64,000 nt of DNA from Rhizobacter sp. SG703 (GCF_012275445.1 NZ_JAAZQK010000005.1:372001-436000); one strand, 5' to 3'. Shown: positions 30,501-38,681, counted from the stretch's first letter. Notes: generated from the sequence alone by a model not told the origin. Numbers and translations are program-made.

Positions 30501-30700
30501 TGCTCGATGACGCTGATCACGCTGTCTTCGAGCGTCTGCGCCGAGGCGCCGGGGTAGGTGGCCGACACGACGATGGAGGGCGGTGCGACCGGTGGGTACT
30601 GCGAGACCGGCAGCTGCGTGATCGCCACGCTGCCGAGCACGATGATGAACAGCGCGATCACCCACGCGAAGATGGGGCGATCGATGAAGAACTTGGCCAT
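27512..30700 (-). CDS. RND multidrug efflux permease (HAE1 family, AcrB/MexB-like)
   Basis: A 1062-residue inner-membrane proton/drug antiporter, full length for the family, expected to form a homotrimer exporting hydrophobic drugs, dyes or solvents. Twelve membrane segments and two large periplasmic loops are evident. The proton-relay pair Asp407/Asp408 sits in IVVDDAIVVVENV at the same numbering as in E. coli AcrB. The N-terminus MAKFFIDRPIFAWV is canonical. The adaptor gene lies 40 bases upstream and the channel overlaps its end, giving a complete tripartite operon. Confidence 0.95.
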   Translation of the reverse strand: MAKFFIDRPIFAWVIALFIIVLGSVAITQLPVSQYPPVAPPSIVVSATYPGASAQTLEDSVISVIEQEMNGSPGLLYMESVSQANGTGSITISFEPGTNPDLAQVDVQNRLSRAAPRLPSAVTQQGVRVDKARSNFLLFTILSSDNPAYDPIALGDYASRTVLPEIQRIPGVGQAQLFGTERAMRVWIDPAKLVGFNLSAADVAAAIRTQNAQVSSGTIGDLPNLPGQSIFATVVVNGQLSNVEQFGNIVLRANADGSTVRLKDVARIELGAQTYATSARLNGKPSTGIGVQLSPSGNALATATAIRKRMDELARYFPQGVKYSVPYDSSRFVKISISQVVETLLEAVALVFVVMYLFLQNWRYTVIPTLVVPIALLGTFGALLGLGFSINVLTMFGMVLVIGIVVDDAIVVVENVERIMSEEGLSPREATRKAMGQISGAIVGVTVVLISVFVPLAFFAGSIGNIYRQFSAVMVASIALSAFMALSLTPALCATLLKPVEAGHHHEKTGFFGWFNRGFARTAKGYEGWVAKILKRAGRFLIIYAAIIAAVGWTFSRLPASFLPAEDQGYIIVNVQLPPGATVNRTVEVMQQVEGFILKQPEVQSMVGVLGFSFSGQGQNAGLAFVTLKDWDERKGAQHSAQALAGRAFGALMGVRDAFIFPLSPPPIPELGTSSGFAFRLQDRGGNGHAALLAARNQLLGLAGQSKIVAGVRPDGLEDASQLQIDVDRDKANALGVSFDSINSTLSTALGSAYINDFPNAGRLQRVVVQADAPARMQPDDLLRLNALNSKGQPVPLSAFATTRWISGPVQTIRYNGYPTMRLAGDAAPGRSTGEAMNEMERLAGQLPPGFAFEWTGQSREEKLSGSTAFILLGFSLLAVFLCLAALYESWSIPLSVILVVPLGVLGVVLAATFRGLENDIYFKVGLITVIGLSAKNAVLIIEFAKDLHAQGKGVVESVLEAAHLRFRPILMTSMAFILGVLPLVVASGAGSASQRAIGTGVMGGMFSATLLAVFFVPVFFVVVRRIFKGSERQRRMYAHELNGNPAPAAPAAGTAKDGSHE

Positions 30701-30740
30701 GGAAGGAGGCTCGCTGGTTCTGTCTTGGGAGGTACGAGGC

Positions 30741-32021
30741 TCAGCCGCCGGACGCGGCGGAAGCCGGCGCCGGGGAGGCCGATGCCGCCGCCGCGGCCGA
30801 CGCCGCGCGCGGCTGCCACGGCACCGGCTTCACCGGGCCCGGGCCGCGCAGCTTCTGGAAGCCGTCGACCATCACCTGCTCGCCGGGCTTCAGGCCGTCG
30901 GTGACGAGCCACTGGCCGTCCTGCGCGGCCGAGCCGATCTTGATCGGCCGCGGTGCTACCTTGCCGTCCGCGCCGACCACCATCACGGTGTCGCCTTGGT
31001 TGCTGCGGGTGACCGCCTGCTGCGGCAGTGCGATCGCGCCGTCGACCTGCGCCTGCTCGAGCCGAACGCGCACGTACATGCCGGGCAGCAGCAGGCCGTC
31101 GGCGTTCGGCACCTCGGCGCGCAGCGTGATCTGGCCCGACGTGGGGTCGACCGTCAGGTCGGAGAACAGCAGCCGGCCGGGCTTCGCGTACTCGGTGCCG
31201 TCTTCCAGCACGATGCGCACCTGGGCGGCCTCGCCGCTGCCTGCACGCTTGAGCTTGCCGGCCTCGAGGGCCTTGCGCAGCTTCAACGTCTCGGTGGTGG
31301 ACTGCGTGAAGTTCACGTACATCGGGTTGATCTGCTGCACCACCGCGAGCTGGGTCGCCTCGCCCTGGCCGACCAGCGCGCCTTCGGTCACCAGCGCGCG
31401 GCCGATGCGGCCCGCGATCGGCGAGGTGACGGCGGCGTAGCCGAGGTTGATCTGCGCGGTCTGCAGCGCGGCGCGGGCCGACGCGACATCGGCCTCGGCG
31501 GACTTCTGCGCCGCCACAGCGTTGATGAAGTCCTGCTTGCTGATCGCGTTGGCCTCGATCAGCGGCTTGTAGCGTTCGGCCTGCGCGGTGGCCTGCGTCA
31601 GGTTGGCCTGCGCACGCGCCAGCGTGGCCTGGGCGCTCTGCTGGCCTGCGAGGTACGGCGCCGCATCGATCTGGAACAGCGGCTGGCCGGCCTTCACGTC
31701 GCTGCCTTCGCGGAACAGCCGCTTCTGCAGGATGCCGGCCGCGCGGGCCCGCACCTGCGCGACGCGCGAGGCTTCGAGCCGGCCCGGCAGTTCGGTCACG
31801 AGGCCGACCTCGCGCGGCGCGACGGTCACGACCCCCACCTCGGGCGGCGGCGGTGCGCCGGCGCCACCCGGGGCGGCACCGGCGCCGCCGGCTGCGCCGT
31901 CCTTGGCGCCGCAGGCCACCAGCAACGCGGCGACGATCGCCAGCGGCAGCGCTTTCAGCGCGCCACGGACCGGGGACACAACAGCAGCACTTTCCGCCGC
32001 GACGTTCTTCAACGCAGACAT
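30741..32021 (-). CDS. RND efflux periplasmic adaptor subunit (AcrA/MexA-like)
   Basis: A 426-residue membrane fusion lipoprotein bridging the RND permease and the outer-membrane channel. A lipobox VAC with Cys37 follows a hydrophobic stretch, then a Gly/Ala/Pro-rich linker, the barrel-sandwich and alpha-hairpin domains (RLFREGSDVKAGQPLFQID, SQADFINAV-like hairpin) and the beta-barrel with LLPGMYVRVRLEQ. Start ATG 32021 is preferred because GGAAGGG precedes it; an in-frame ATG at 32084 would add a non-homologous leader. First gene of the pump operon. Confidence 0.93.
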   Translation of the reverse strand: MSALKNVAAESAAVVSPVRGALKALPLAIVAALLVACGAKDGAAGGAGAAPGGAGAPPPPEVGVVTVAPREVGLVTELPGRLEASRVAQVRARAAGILQKRLFREGSDVKAGQPLFQIDAAPYLAGQQSAQATLARAQANLTQATAQAERYKPLIEANAISKQDFINAVAAQKSAEADVASARAALQTAQINLGYAAVTSPIAGRIGRALVTEGALVGQGEATQLAVVQQINPMYVNFTQSTTETLKLRKALEAGKLKRAGSGEAAQVRIVLEDGTEYAKPGRLLFSDLTVDPTSGQITLRAEVPNADGLLLPGMYVRVRLEQAQVDGAIALPQQAVTRSNQGDTVMVVGADGKVAPRPIKIGSAAQDGQWLVTDGLKPGEQVMVDGFQKLRGPGPVKPVPWQPRAASAAAAASASPAPASAASGG

Positions 32022-32138
32022 GCAAATCCCTTCCGGATGCTGCGCCCGCCGCGGGCGCCTGATGAGCTGGGGAAAAGCCGACAAAGCGCAAAGGCCGGGT
32101 GAGAACCTGGCTGGACTTGTCGACGATGCGGGTTAGTA

Positions 32139-32162
32139 TACATACACGATTGAATGTAAACG
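32139..32162. promoter_or_regulatory. AcrR-like operator between the pump operon and its TetR regulator
   Basis: The sequence TACATACA, four bases, then TGAATGTA matches the two conserved blocks of the 24-bp E. coli AcrR operator as I recall it (TACATACA-N4-TGAATGTATGTA); the last four bases differ. On the minus strand TTTACA (32155-32160) and a TACTAA/TATACT element overlap it, so bound repressor would block the pump promoter. Confidence 0.6.
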
Positions 32163-32239
32163 TCCCATTTACCTGCACGGTAGCGGCTGCGCTCTTACGG
32201 AGTGCTTACCGGCACCGATCACCGAGGAGTCGCCACGCG

Positions 32240-32941
32240 ATGGCGCGACGCACGAAAGAAGAGGCCCAGGCCACCCGCAGCCACATCCTGGACACCGCCG
32301 AGCTGGTGTTCCAGGAGCGTGGCGTGTCGCGCACTTCGCTCAACGACATCGCGCTGGCGGCCGGCCTGACCCGCGGCGCCATCTACTGGCACTTCAAGGA
32401 CAAGGGCGACCTCTTCAACGCGATGATGCTGCGCGTGACCTTGCCGATGGAGCAGATGGTTCACGCGAGCGACGACCCGCAGTTGGACGCGCCAGTGGAT
32501 CACATTCTGGAAAGCTTTGTCGATGCCCTGCGCAAGACGGTGCACGACCCGCAGGTGCGGCGGGTGTTCGACATCGCATCCCACAAGGTCGAGTACATCG
32601 ACGATCTCGACAAGGTGTGGGAGCGGCACCGCCAGGTGCACAACGAGATGCTCGGGCGCGTCGAGAGCGCGCTGAAGCGGGCGGTGCAGCGCCACCAGAT
32701 CGTGCTGCGCACGCCGGCGCGCACGGCGGCGATCGGGCTGCATGCGCTGATCGACGGGCTGATCCGCACCTGGCTGCTGGAGCCGGACTCGTTCGACCTG
32801 GTGCGGGTCGGCCGGCAGACGCTGGAAGGCTATCTGGCGGGCATGGCGCCGCCGCCGCCCGTGCCGGCGATCACGCCCGTGCCGGGTTCGTCGCCCGCGC
32901 CGACCGGGGCTCGTCGAGGTGGTGGGCGAGCAGCGCGATAG
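32240..32941 (+). CDS. TetR family repressor of the RND pump (AcrR/TtgR-like)
   Basis: A 233-residue TetR regulator divergent from the pump operon and therefore its probable local repressor. The N-terminal HTH (about residues 10-58) contains LVFQERGVSRTSLNDIALAAGLTRGAIYWHFKDKGDLF, highly typical of AcrR/TtgR. The C-terminal ligand domain (about 80-205) should bind pump substrates. A Pro-rich tail follows (PPPPVPAITP), and its last 71 bases overlap the convergent MFS gene, so the tail may be a late extension. Confidence 0.93.
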   Translation: MARRTKEEAQATRSHILDTAELVFQERGVSRTSLNDIALAAGLTRGAIYWHFKDKGDLFNAMMLRVTLPMEQMVHASDDPQLDAPVDHILESFVDALRKTVHDPQVRRVFDIASHKVEYIDDLDKVWERHRQVHNEMLGRVESALKRAVQRHQIVLRTPARTAAIGLHALIDGLIRTWLLEPDSFDLVRVGRQTLEGYLAGMAPPPPVPAITPVPGSSPAPTGARRGGGRAAR

Positions 32942-34049
32942 TCGCTGCCAGCCCGGCCAGCACCAGCAGTGCGAAGCGCAGGCTGGTCAGTTGCGCGAGC
33001 CAGCCGATCAGCGGGGGGCCGAGCAGGAAGCCGCCGTAGCCGAGCGTGGCCATCGCCGCGATGCCCTGGCCCGGCCCTCGGCGCGCACGCCGCGCGGCGG
33101 TGCCGAAGACCAGCGGGGCGACCGTGGCGACGCCCAGCCCGACCGCGACGAAGGCCGCGAGCGTCAGCCCGGCATGCTGCGTGAGCAGCGCGGTTGCGAA
33201 GAGCAGCGCGGCCACCGCGTTGCCGGCGCGCAGCAACGTGGCAGCGCGCCACACCGCCATCAGTTTGTCGCCGGCCAGGCGCAGCACCATCATCGCGCAG
33301 GCGAAGGCCGCATAGCCGAAGGCGCCGAGCGCGGCGCTCAGCCCGAGGCCGTCCTTCACGTAGACCGCGCTCCAGTCGGCCATGCCGCCTTCGATCAGGA
33401 AGGCGCAGAACACGATCGCGCCGAGGCCGCCCATGCCCGGCTCGGGGAGCGCGAAATGCGGTGCCGGCTCGGCCGGCTTCGGCGGCGTGGCCTGCAGCCA
33501 GCGCATCGCGACCAGCAGCACCAGCGCGAGCAGCGCGGCGACCACGCCGATGTGCAGCCCCGGCGCGACGCCGTGGTGCGCCATCGTGCCGCCGAGCGCC
33601 GCGCCGCACAGCCCGCCGGCGCTCCACAGCCCGTGCAGGCCCGACATGATCGGCTTGCCGCGGCGCGACTCGACCTCGACCGCCAGCGCGTTCATCGCGA
33701 CATCCATCGCGCCGTTGGCCGCACCGAGCAGGAACAGCGTGAACGCCAGCGGCAGCAGCGAGCCGACCAGCACCGGGTGCGGCAGCAGGAAGCAGTAGAC
33801 GAAGCCGGTCGCGAGCGTCAGCCCGCGCGCGCCCAGTTGGCCGATGCCGCGTCCGGCGAGCTGGAACGACACCAGCGCGCCAGCGCCCATCGCCAGCAGC
33901 GCCATGCCGAGCTGGCCTTCGCTCAGGCTCAGCGCATCGCGCACCGCCGGGATGCGCGAGACCCAGCTCGCGAAGCCGGCGCCGTTGGCGAAGAACACGG
34001 CGGCCATCGCGAGGTGCTCGGCCCGCGAGGCGGTGGGGGAGGAGGACAT
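32871..34049 (-). CDS. MFS transporter
   Basis: A 392-residue inner-membrane transporter with twelve predicted helices of the YbjJ/FucP-like sugar-transporter branch (MAAVFFANGAGFASWVSRIP start, GAANGAMDVAMNALAVEVE in helix 4-5). The divergent DeoR regulator 98 bases away suggests a sugar or sugar-phosphate-linked substrate, though no catabolic enzymes are adjacent. The 3' end overlaps the TetR gene by 71 bases in convergent orientation. Direction of transport cannot be told. Confidence 0.88.
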   Translation of the reverse strand: MSSSPTASRAEHLAMAAVFFANGAGFASWVSRIPAVRDALSLSEGQLGMALLAMGAGALVSFQLAGRGIGQLGARGLTLATGFVYCFLLPHPVLVGSLLPLAFTLFLLGAANGAMDVAMNALAVEVESRRGKPIMSGLHGLWSAGGLCGAALGGTMAHHGVAPGLHIGVVAALLALVLLVAMRWLQATPPKPAEPAPHFALPEPGMGGLGAIVFCAFLIEGGMADWSAVYVKDGLGLSAALGAFGYAAFACAMMVLRLAGDKLMAVWRAATLLRAGNAVAALLFATALLTQHAGLTLAAFVAVGLGVATVAPLVFGTAARRARRGPGQGIAAMATLGYGGFLLGPPLIGWLAQLTSLRFALLVLAGLAATIALLAHHLDEPRSARATNPARA

Positions 34050-34074
34050 GGCGGCTCCGGAAGGCGTGACAAGC

Positions 34075-34110
34075 TTGAGCGAAATCGATCAAGTTCGAGC
34101 ATATTAGAGC
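34075..34110. promoter_or_regulatory. Candidate DeoR-type operator with repeated GAGC half-sites
   Basis: TTGAGC (34075), TTCGAGC (34094) and TTAGAGC (34104) lie in the MFS-DeoR intergenic region. The last two GAGC units are exactly 10 bases apart, one helical turn, consistent with tandem binding by a DeoR-family protein. This is a pattern-based suggestion only. Confidence 0.3.
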
Positions 34111-34147
34111 AAGCGACCGGGACGGGCAAGCTAGAATTCGCGCCACG

Positions 34148-34918
34148 ATGGTCCGCAAGACACCTGCCCCTCCCTGGTTCGGCGAAGAGCGCCGTGCTCG
34201 CACGCTGAAGCTGCTGCAGGAGAAGGGGCGCGTCGAGGTGCTCGACCTTGCTCGGATGATGGGCGTGTCCGAGCACACGATCCGCCGCGACCTGCTCGAC
34301 CTGCAGGCACAGGGCGCGCTGCACAAGACGCATGGCGGCGCGGTGTCGCTGGACACCGCGCGGCTCGATTTCGCCGGACGCGCCGACGTGATGGCCGATG
34401 CGAAGCAGGCGATCGGCCGGGCCGGCGCGGCGCTGATCGAGGCGGGACAGACGGTGATCATCGATGCCGGCTCGACCTCGCTGAGCCTGGCGCGCGCGCT
34501 GGCGGTGCGGCCGGTCACGGTGATCACGAACTCGCTGGACGTGGCGGCGCTGTTCGACCGCGACCCCGGCGTGCAACTGGTGCTGACCGGCGGCACCTGG
34601 CACACGCAGGCGCGTGCGCTGTGGGGGCCGGCGGCGCGCGCGATGCTGCGGCAGTGCCGCGCCGACTGGGCGGTGCCGGGCGCGTGCTCGGTCGACCTGC
34701 GCATGGGCATCACCGTCACCGACGAGGCCGATGCCGCGACCAAGCGCGCGATGATCGGCGCCGCGGCCCGCACGATGGTGCTGGCCGATCACTCGAAGCA
34801 GAACAACGTGTCGCCGTTCGCCGTCGGCCAGTGGAGCGAGGTGCACACGCTGGTCAGCGACCGCGCCTGGCCCGAAGTCCAGGCGCTTGGTGTCGAGGTG
34901 GTGGTCACCCCTCGGTGA
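34148..34918 (+). CDS. DeoR/GlpR family transcriptional regulator
   Basis: A 256-residue regulator with an N-terminal DeoR winged helix (about 20-75: RVEVLDLARMMGVSEHTIRRDLLDL, then GALHKTHGGAV) and a C-terminal DeoR sensor domain (about 90-245) that in the family binds a sugar phosphate; the IIDAGSTSLSLARAL loop is the typical phosphate-binding segment. It is divergent from the MFS gene, the probable target. A TAGAAT hexamer (34132-34137) lies only 10 bases before the ATG, so the mRNA may have a very short leader. Confidence 0.92.
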   Translation: MVRKTPAPPWFGEERRARTLKLLQEKGRVEVLDLARMMGVSEHTIRRDLLDLQAQGALHKTHGGAVSLDTARLDFAGRADVMADAKQAIGRAGAALIEAGQTVIIDAGSTSLSLARALAVRPVTVITNSLDVAALFDRDPGVQLVLTGGTWHTQARALWGPAARAMLRQCRADWAVPGACSVDLRMGITVTDEADAATKRAMIGAAARTMVLADHSKQNNVSPFAVGQWSEVHTLVSDRAWPEVQALGVEVVVTPR

Positions 34919-34941
34919 GGCGGCAGGGCGGGCCGGGGGAC

Positions 34942-34963
34942 CGCCCGGCGTACCCGCCGGGCG
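34942..34963. terminator. Hairpin between convergent genes, possible bidirectional terminator
   Basis: A perfect 9-bp stem CGCCCGGCG/CGCCGGGCG with a TACC loop lies between the DeoR stop and the convergent MBL stop. No T-run follows on either strand, so its activity is uncertain. Confidence 0.4.
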
Positions 34964-34978
34964 AGGGGTCGTCAATCC

Positions 34979-35941
34979 TTACCTGATCTGCTGGTAGTCC
35001 ACCGGGATCCACACATAGCCGCGGCCTTCGGCGCGGATGTGCCCGATGCCCGGGAACGGCAGGTGGGCCGCGGCGACGAGGTAGCCTTCCTTTGCGGCCT
35101 CGGCATACGCCTTCTTGCGCTGGATCGCGGCCGACTTCGAATCGGTGTCGAACGCGATCGTGACCTGCGGCTGCGGGAACTGCACCGCGGCGACGTGCAT
35201 CAGGTCGCCCCACAGCACCAGCTTGCTGCCCTTGGATTCGACCGCATAGATCGAATGGCCCGGCGTGTGGCCGCGCGCGGCGATCGCGCGCACGCCCGGC
35301 ACCAGCTCGACCTCGCCGTCGAAGGGCTTGAACTTGCCGGCGGCGACGTACGGGTTCAGCGAGGCCTGCGCGCCCTGGAAGAAGCCCTTCATCTTTTCCG
35401 GGGCCTTGTCGAGGTTCTCCTTGCTGAGCCAGAAGTCGGCGTCATGCTGGTCGGCGCGCACGATGGCATTGGGGAACACCAGCTTGCCGTCGGCCACCAG
35501 CCCGCCGACGTGGTCGCCGTGCATGTGGGTGATGTAGATCTCGTCGACCTGCTCCGGCTGGTAGCCGGCGGCCTTCAGATTGGCGACCAGGCTGCCGAGC
35601 GTCGGGCCGAACAGGCTGCCGGCGCCGGTGTCTACCAGCACCAGCTTGCTGCCGGTGTTGACCAGGTAGCCGTCGACCGAGGTCTGCACGACGTCCTTCT
35701 CGAAGCCCTTGCCGAGCAGCTTGCCGACCTCTTGCGGCGTCGTGTTGGTCAGCAGCTGCTTGGGCTGCAGGTCGAGCGTGCCGTCGTTCAGCGCGGTGAT
35801 CTCGATGTCGCCGAGCATCATCCGGTAGAAGCCGGGCGCCTGCGTCTTGACCTGCGGCGCGCCAGCCTGCGCGGCGGCCGCGAGTACCAGCGAGCCGACC
35901 AGCGCGGCGATGCCGTTGCGAATCCAGGGCGTGAATGTCAT
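34979..35941 (-). CDS. Exported MBL fold metallo-hydrolase
   Basis: A 320-residue periplasmic metallo-beta-lactamase-fold enzyme. It has a signal peptide (residues 1-26, ending AAAQAGA), the di-zinc motif THMHGDHVGG (about 115-124), the ARGHTPGHS histidine and WGDLMH with the bridging Asp. The layout resembles quorum-quenching lactonase or MlhB-like proteins, but those activities cannot be claimed. ATG 35941 is chosen to put the signal at the N-terminus; an upstream ATG (35995) adds 18 residues of unlikely sequence. Confidence 0.88.
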   Translation of the reverse strand: MTFTPWIRNGIAALVGSLVLAAAAQAGAPQVKTQAPGFYRMMLGDIEITALNDGTLDLQPKQLLTNTTPQEVGKLLGKGFEKDVVQTSVDGYLVNTGSKLVLVDTGAGSLFGPTLGSLVANLKAAGYQPEQVDEIYITHMHGDHVGGLVADGKLVFPNAIVRADQHDADFWLSKENLDKAPEKMKGFFQGAQASLNPYVAAGKFKPFDGEVELVPGVRAIAARGHTPGHSIYAVESKGSKLVLWGDLMHVAAVQFPQPQVTIAFDTDSKSAAIQRKKAYAEAAKEGYLVAAAHLPFPGIGHIRAEGRGYVWIPVDYQQIR

Positions 35942-36002
35942 TCGAATTTCTCCTCGGGTGCAAAAGTGCGGGCGAGAGCATAGGGCGCTCTGCATTCCCC
36001 TG

Positions 36003-36069
36003 CAGCCCGGATGGAGCGAAGCGCCATCCGCGAGCGGCGGACGATTCCCGGATCGGTATCCGGGGCTAC
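36003..36069. repeat. REP-like composite palindrome
   Basis: Contains CAGCCCGGATGG with the inner hairpin GGATGG/CCATCC around AGCGAAGCG, then a second inverted copy ending GGGGCTAC. The minus-strand TAG at 36066-36068 is the stop of the XRE-cupin gene. It shares the GTAGCCCGGAT core with the elements at 10291 and 15656. Confidence 0.6.
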
Positions 36070-36671
36070 GCGCCTGCTTTCGCGAGGACCACCAGCGAGA
36101 TCCCGCGCGCCGGCGCGAGCGCGTCGGCGTTCTGATAGGAATGCGGCAGGTTGCCCGGGAAGGCCAGCACCTCGCCTTCGGCCAGCGTGTAGCGCTCGCC
36201 GGCCACCATCAGGTTCACGCGGCCGTCCAGGCAGGTGAAGAACTCGCGCGTGCCCGGCAGGTGCGGCGTGCCGCCCATCACCGCGCCGGGTTCGAAGTCC
36301 ATCACCTCCATCATCTCGTCGGGCACCGATTCGGGCACCAGCACGCGCAAGCGCACGCCGCGGCCCTTGCCGGCCGGGCGGCTGCGCAGCGCGACCTCGT
36401 CGGCGGCCCAGTGGCGCACCATCGCGCGCGGCGAGGCCAGCAGCTCGTCGATCGGCACGCCGAGCGCGCCGGCCACCTTCACCAGCACCGACAGCGACGG
36501 GTTGCCGTCGCCGGACTCCAGCGTCGCGATCGTCGAACGCGGCAAGGCCGCCGATTTCGCAAGGCCGTCCTGCGTCAGCCCGCGCGCATGGCGCAGGCCG
36601 ACGAGGTTGCGGGCCAGGTGGCTGGCCGTCGGGCTGGCGGGATCGGTGGAAGGGGCGGCGGGCTCGCTCAT
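36066..36671 (-). CDS. XRE family regulator with C-terminal cupin domain
   Basis: A 201-residue regulator: an N-terminal Cro/C1-type helix-turn-helix (about 18-75; LRHARGLTQDGLAKSAALPRSTIATLE) and a C-terminal cupin (about 105-195; PGTREFFTCLDGRVNLMVAGE) that in this class senses a small molecule. It faces the SDR gene divergently across 130 bases and may regulate the SDR/QueA-like pair or itself. The stop codon lies in a REP-like repeat. Confidence 0.9.
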   Translation of the reverse strand: MSEPAAPSTDPASPTASHLARNLVGLRHARGLTQDGLAKSAALPRSTIATLESGDGNPSLSVLVKVAGALGVPIDELLASPRAMVRHWAADEVALRSRPAGKGRGVRLRVLVPESVPDEMMEVMDFEPGAVMGGTPHLPGTREFFTCLDGRVNLMVAGERYTLAEGEVLAFPGNLPHSYQNADALAPARGISLVVLAKAGA

Positions 36672-36801
36672 CAGGCCCGCATTGTGACCAGATGGCGACG
36701 CCGTGACGACGGAACGGACGCTTCGCCAACACGGCGGACGGCGCGCTGGGCGCCGCGTCGGGCGCTGCCTATCGTCGGGCCATCACTTCACGGAGCCCTT
36801 C

Positions 36802-37515
36802 ATGAACACCCTTCGAAACGATCCGCTGGCCGGCCTGCGCGTGGCGATCACCGGCGGCACCTCCGGCCTGGGCCTCGCGCTGCTGCAAGCGCTGTCGGCG
36901 CGCGGCGCGCGCGTCGCCTTCGTCGCCCGCGACGCGGCCCGCGTGAGACGCGTCGCGCACGACCTGCCCGGCAGCCACGGCATCGTCGGCGACATCGCGC
37001 GCCGCGACGACATCCACCCGATCGCGCTGCAGGTCACGGCCGCGCTCGGCGGGCTGGACGTGCTGATCAACAACGCGTCGAGCCTCGGCCCGGTGCCACT
37101 CGCGCTGCTGGCCGACACCGAATGCGAAGACCTCGAAACCGCGCTCGCGGCCAACCTGCTCGGGCCGTTCCGCCTCGGCAAGGCACTGCTCGGCGCGCTG
37201 GCCGCGTCGGCACGCGGTGGCGCGACATCGCTGGTGCTGAACATCAGCAGCGATGCCGCCGTCACGCCCTATCCCGGCTGGGGCGCCTACGGTGCCAGCA
37301 AGGCGGCGCTGCACCACCTGAGCCGCATCTGGGATGCCGAGCTGCGCGAGCACGGCGTGCGCGTGTTCTCGGTCGACCCGGGCGACATGGACACGCCGCT
37401 GCATGCGCTGGCCGTGCCCGATGCCGACCCGGCCGCGCTGCGGCGCCCGGCCGATGCGGCGCGGCCGATCGTCGCGCTGATCGCCAGCACCGTCGCGCGC
37501 CGGGAGGCCGCATGA
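36802..37515 (+). CDS. Short-chain dehydrogenase/reductase
   Basis: A 237-residue NAD(P)-dependent oxidoreductase with the SDR cofactor loop TGGTSGLG (about 18-25), the NNAS motif, the catalytic Ser in LNISSDAAV and YGASK with the Tyr/Lys pair (about 159-163). Family identity is clear but substrate is unknown. It shares an ATGA stop-start overlap with the QueA-like gene, so both are translated from one message. Confidence 0.9.
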   Translation: MNTLRNDPLAGLRVAITGGTSGLGLALLQALSARGARVAFVARDAARVRRVAHDLPGSHGIVGDIARRDDIHPIALQVTAALGGLDVLINNASSLGPVPLALLADTECEDLETALAANLLGPFRLGKALLGALAASARGGATSLVLNISSDAAVTPYPGWGAYGASKAALHHLSRIWDAELREHGVRVFSVDPGDMDTPLHALAVPDADPAALRRPADAARPIVALIASTVARREAA

Positions 37516-38633
37516 GGGCCGCCGCGGTGCCGACCCAGCGCCCGCGGGACGCGCGCCTGCTGGTGATCGACCGGCACGGCGAGCTGCACCATGCCGCGCG
37601 GGCGCAACTGGCGCACTGGCTGCGCCCCGGCGACCTGCTGGTCGCCAACGATGCGGCGACGCTGCCGGCCAGCCTGCACGGCACGCACCTGCGCAGCGGC
37701 GCTGCGATCGAGGTGCGGCTGGCCGGGCGGGCGTCGCTGCAGGTGGATGCGGTGCACGACTTCACCGCGGTCGTCTTCGGTGCCGGCGACTTCCGCACCC
37801 GCACCGAAGACCGTCCCGCGCCACCGCCCCTGAGTGCGGGCGACCGGCTGCAGCTCGGCCCGCTGCAGGCGAGCATCGCGCGCCTGCTCGACCACCCGCG
37901 GCTGGTCGAGCTGCGCTTCGACGGCGACGGCGACGGCATCCGGGCCGGCATCGCCCGCCACGGCCGGCCGATCCAGTACGCCCACGTGCCGCAAGCGCTC
38001 GCGCTGTGGGACGTGTGGACGCGTGTCGCGGCGCAGCCGGTCGCGTTCGAGCCGCCGTCGGCCGGCTTCGTGCTCGACTGGCAAATGCTCCACGCGCTGC
38101 GCGAGCGCGCGATCGGCTTCGCGACGCTGACGCATGCGGCCGGCCTGTCGTCGACCGGCGATGCGGCCCTCGACGCGCGGCTGCCGTTCGACGAGCCCTA
38201 CCACCTGCCGGCGGCGACGGTGCAGGCCATCGCCGACACGCGGCGCAGCGGCGGCCGGATCGTCGCGCTCGGCACCACCGTCACGCGGGCGCTCGAGCAT
38301 GCAGCGCAGGCCGGGCCGCTGCGCGCCGGCGAGGGCCTGGCCAACCAGCGGCTCGGGCCGCACAGCCGGTTGCAGGTGGTCGACGCGATCGTCAGCGGCA
38401 CGCACGAACCGGGCAGCAGCCACCACGCGCTGTTGCAGGCCTTCGTCGATGCCGCGGTGCTGCGCCGTGCCGACGCCGCGCTGGCGGCTGGCGGCTACCG
38501 CACGCACGAGTTCGGCGATACGGTGCTGGTCGAAAACGCGCGGAGTTCCCAAAGATCACCGCGCCAGGGTTCACGAACGATCGTGCGATCGGTCGATCAG
38601 GCCGGGTTCGCCGGCTTGTTGCGGCCCGCATAA
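37512..38633 (+). CDS. QueA-like S-adenosylmethionine:tRNA ribosyltransferase-isomerase paralog
   Basis: A 373-residue protein with the QueA fold: RLLVIDRHGELHH and LRPGDLLVANDAATLPASLHG at the N-terminus, VALGTTVTRALE (about 255-266) and LQVVDAIVSGTHEPGSSHHALLQAF near the C-terminus. Genuine QueA transfers ribosyl from SAM to preQ1-modified tRNA. Here the usual NFHLPKST segment reads GTHEPGSS, and the N-terminal FDFDLP entry motif is missing, so this is probably a diverged paralog with another substrate. It is co-translated with the SDR upstream. Confidence 0.75.
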   Translation: MRAAAVPTQRPRDARLLVIDRHGELHHAARAQLAHWLRPGDLLVANDAATLPASLHGTHLRSGAAIEVRLAGRASLQVDAVHDFTAVVFGAGDFRTRTEDRPAPPPLSAGDRLQLGPLQASIARLLDHPRLVELRFDGDGDGIRAGIARHGRPIQYAHVPQALALWDVWTRVAAQPVAFEPPSAGFVLDWQMLHALRERAIGFATLTHAAGLSSTGDAALDARLPFDEPYHLPAATVQAIADTRRSGGRIVALGTTVTRALEHAAQAGPLRAGEGLANQRLGPHSRLQVVDAIVSGTHEPGSSHHALLQAFVDAAVLRRADAALAAGGYRTHEFGDTVLVENARSSQRSPRQGSRTIVRSVDQAGFAGLLRPA

Positions 38634-38681
38634 GCCCGAATAATCGCGCCACCCTATAAACAGATGGTCCCGAGGAGACGC

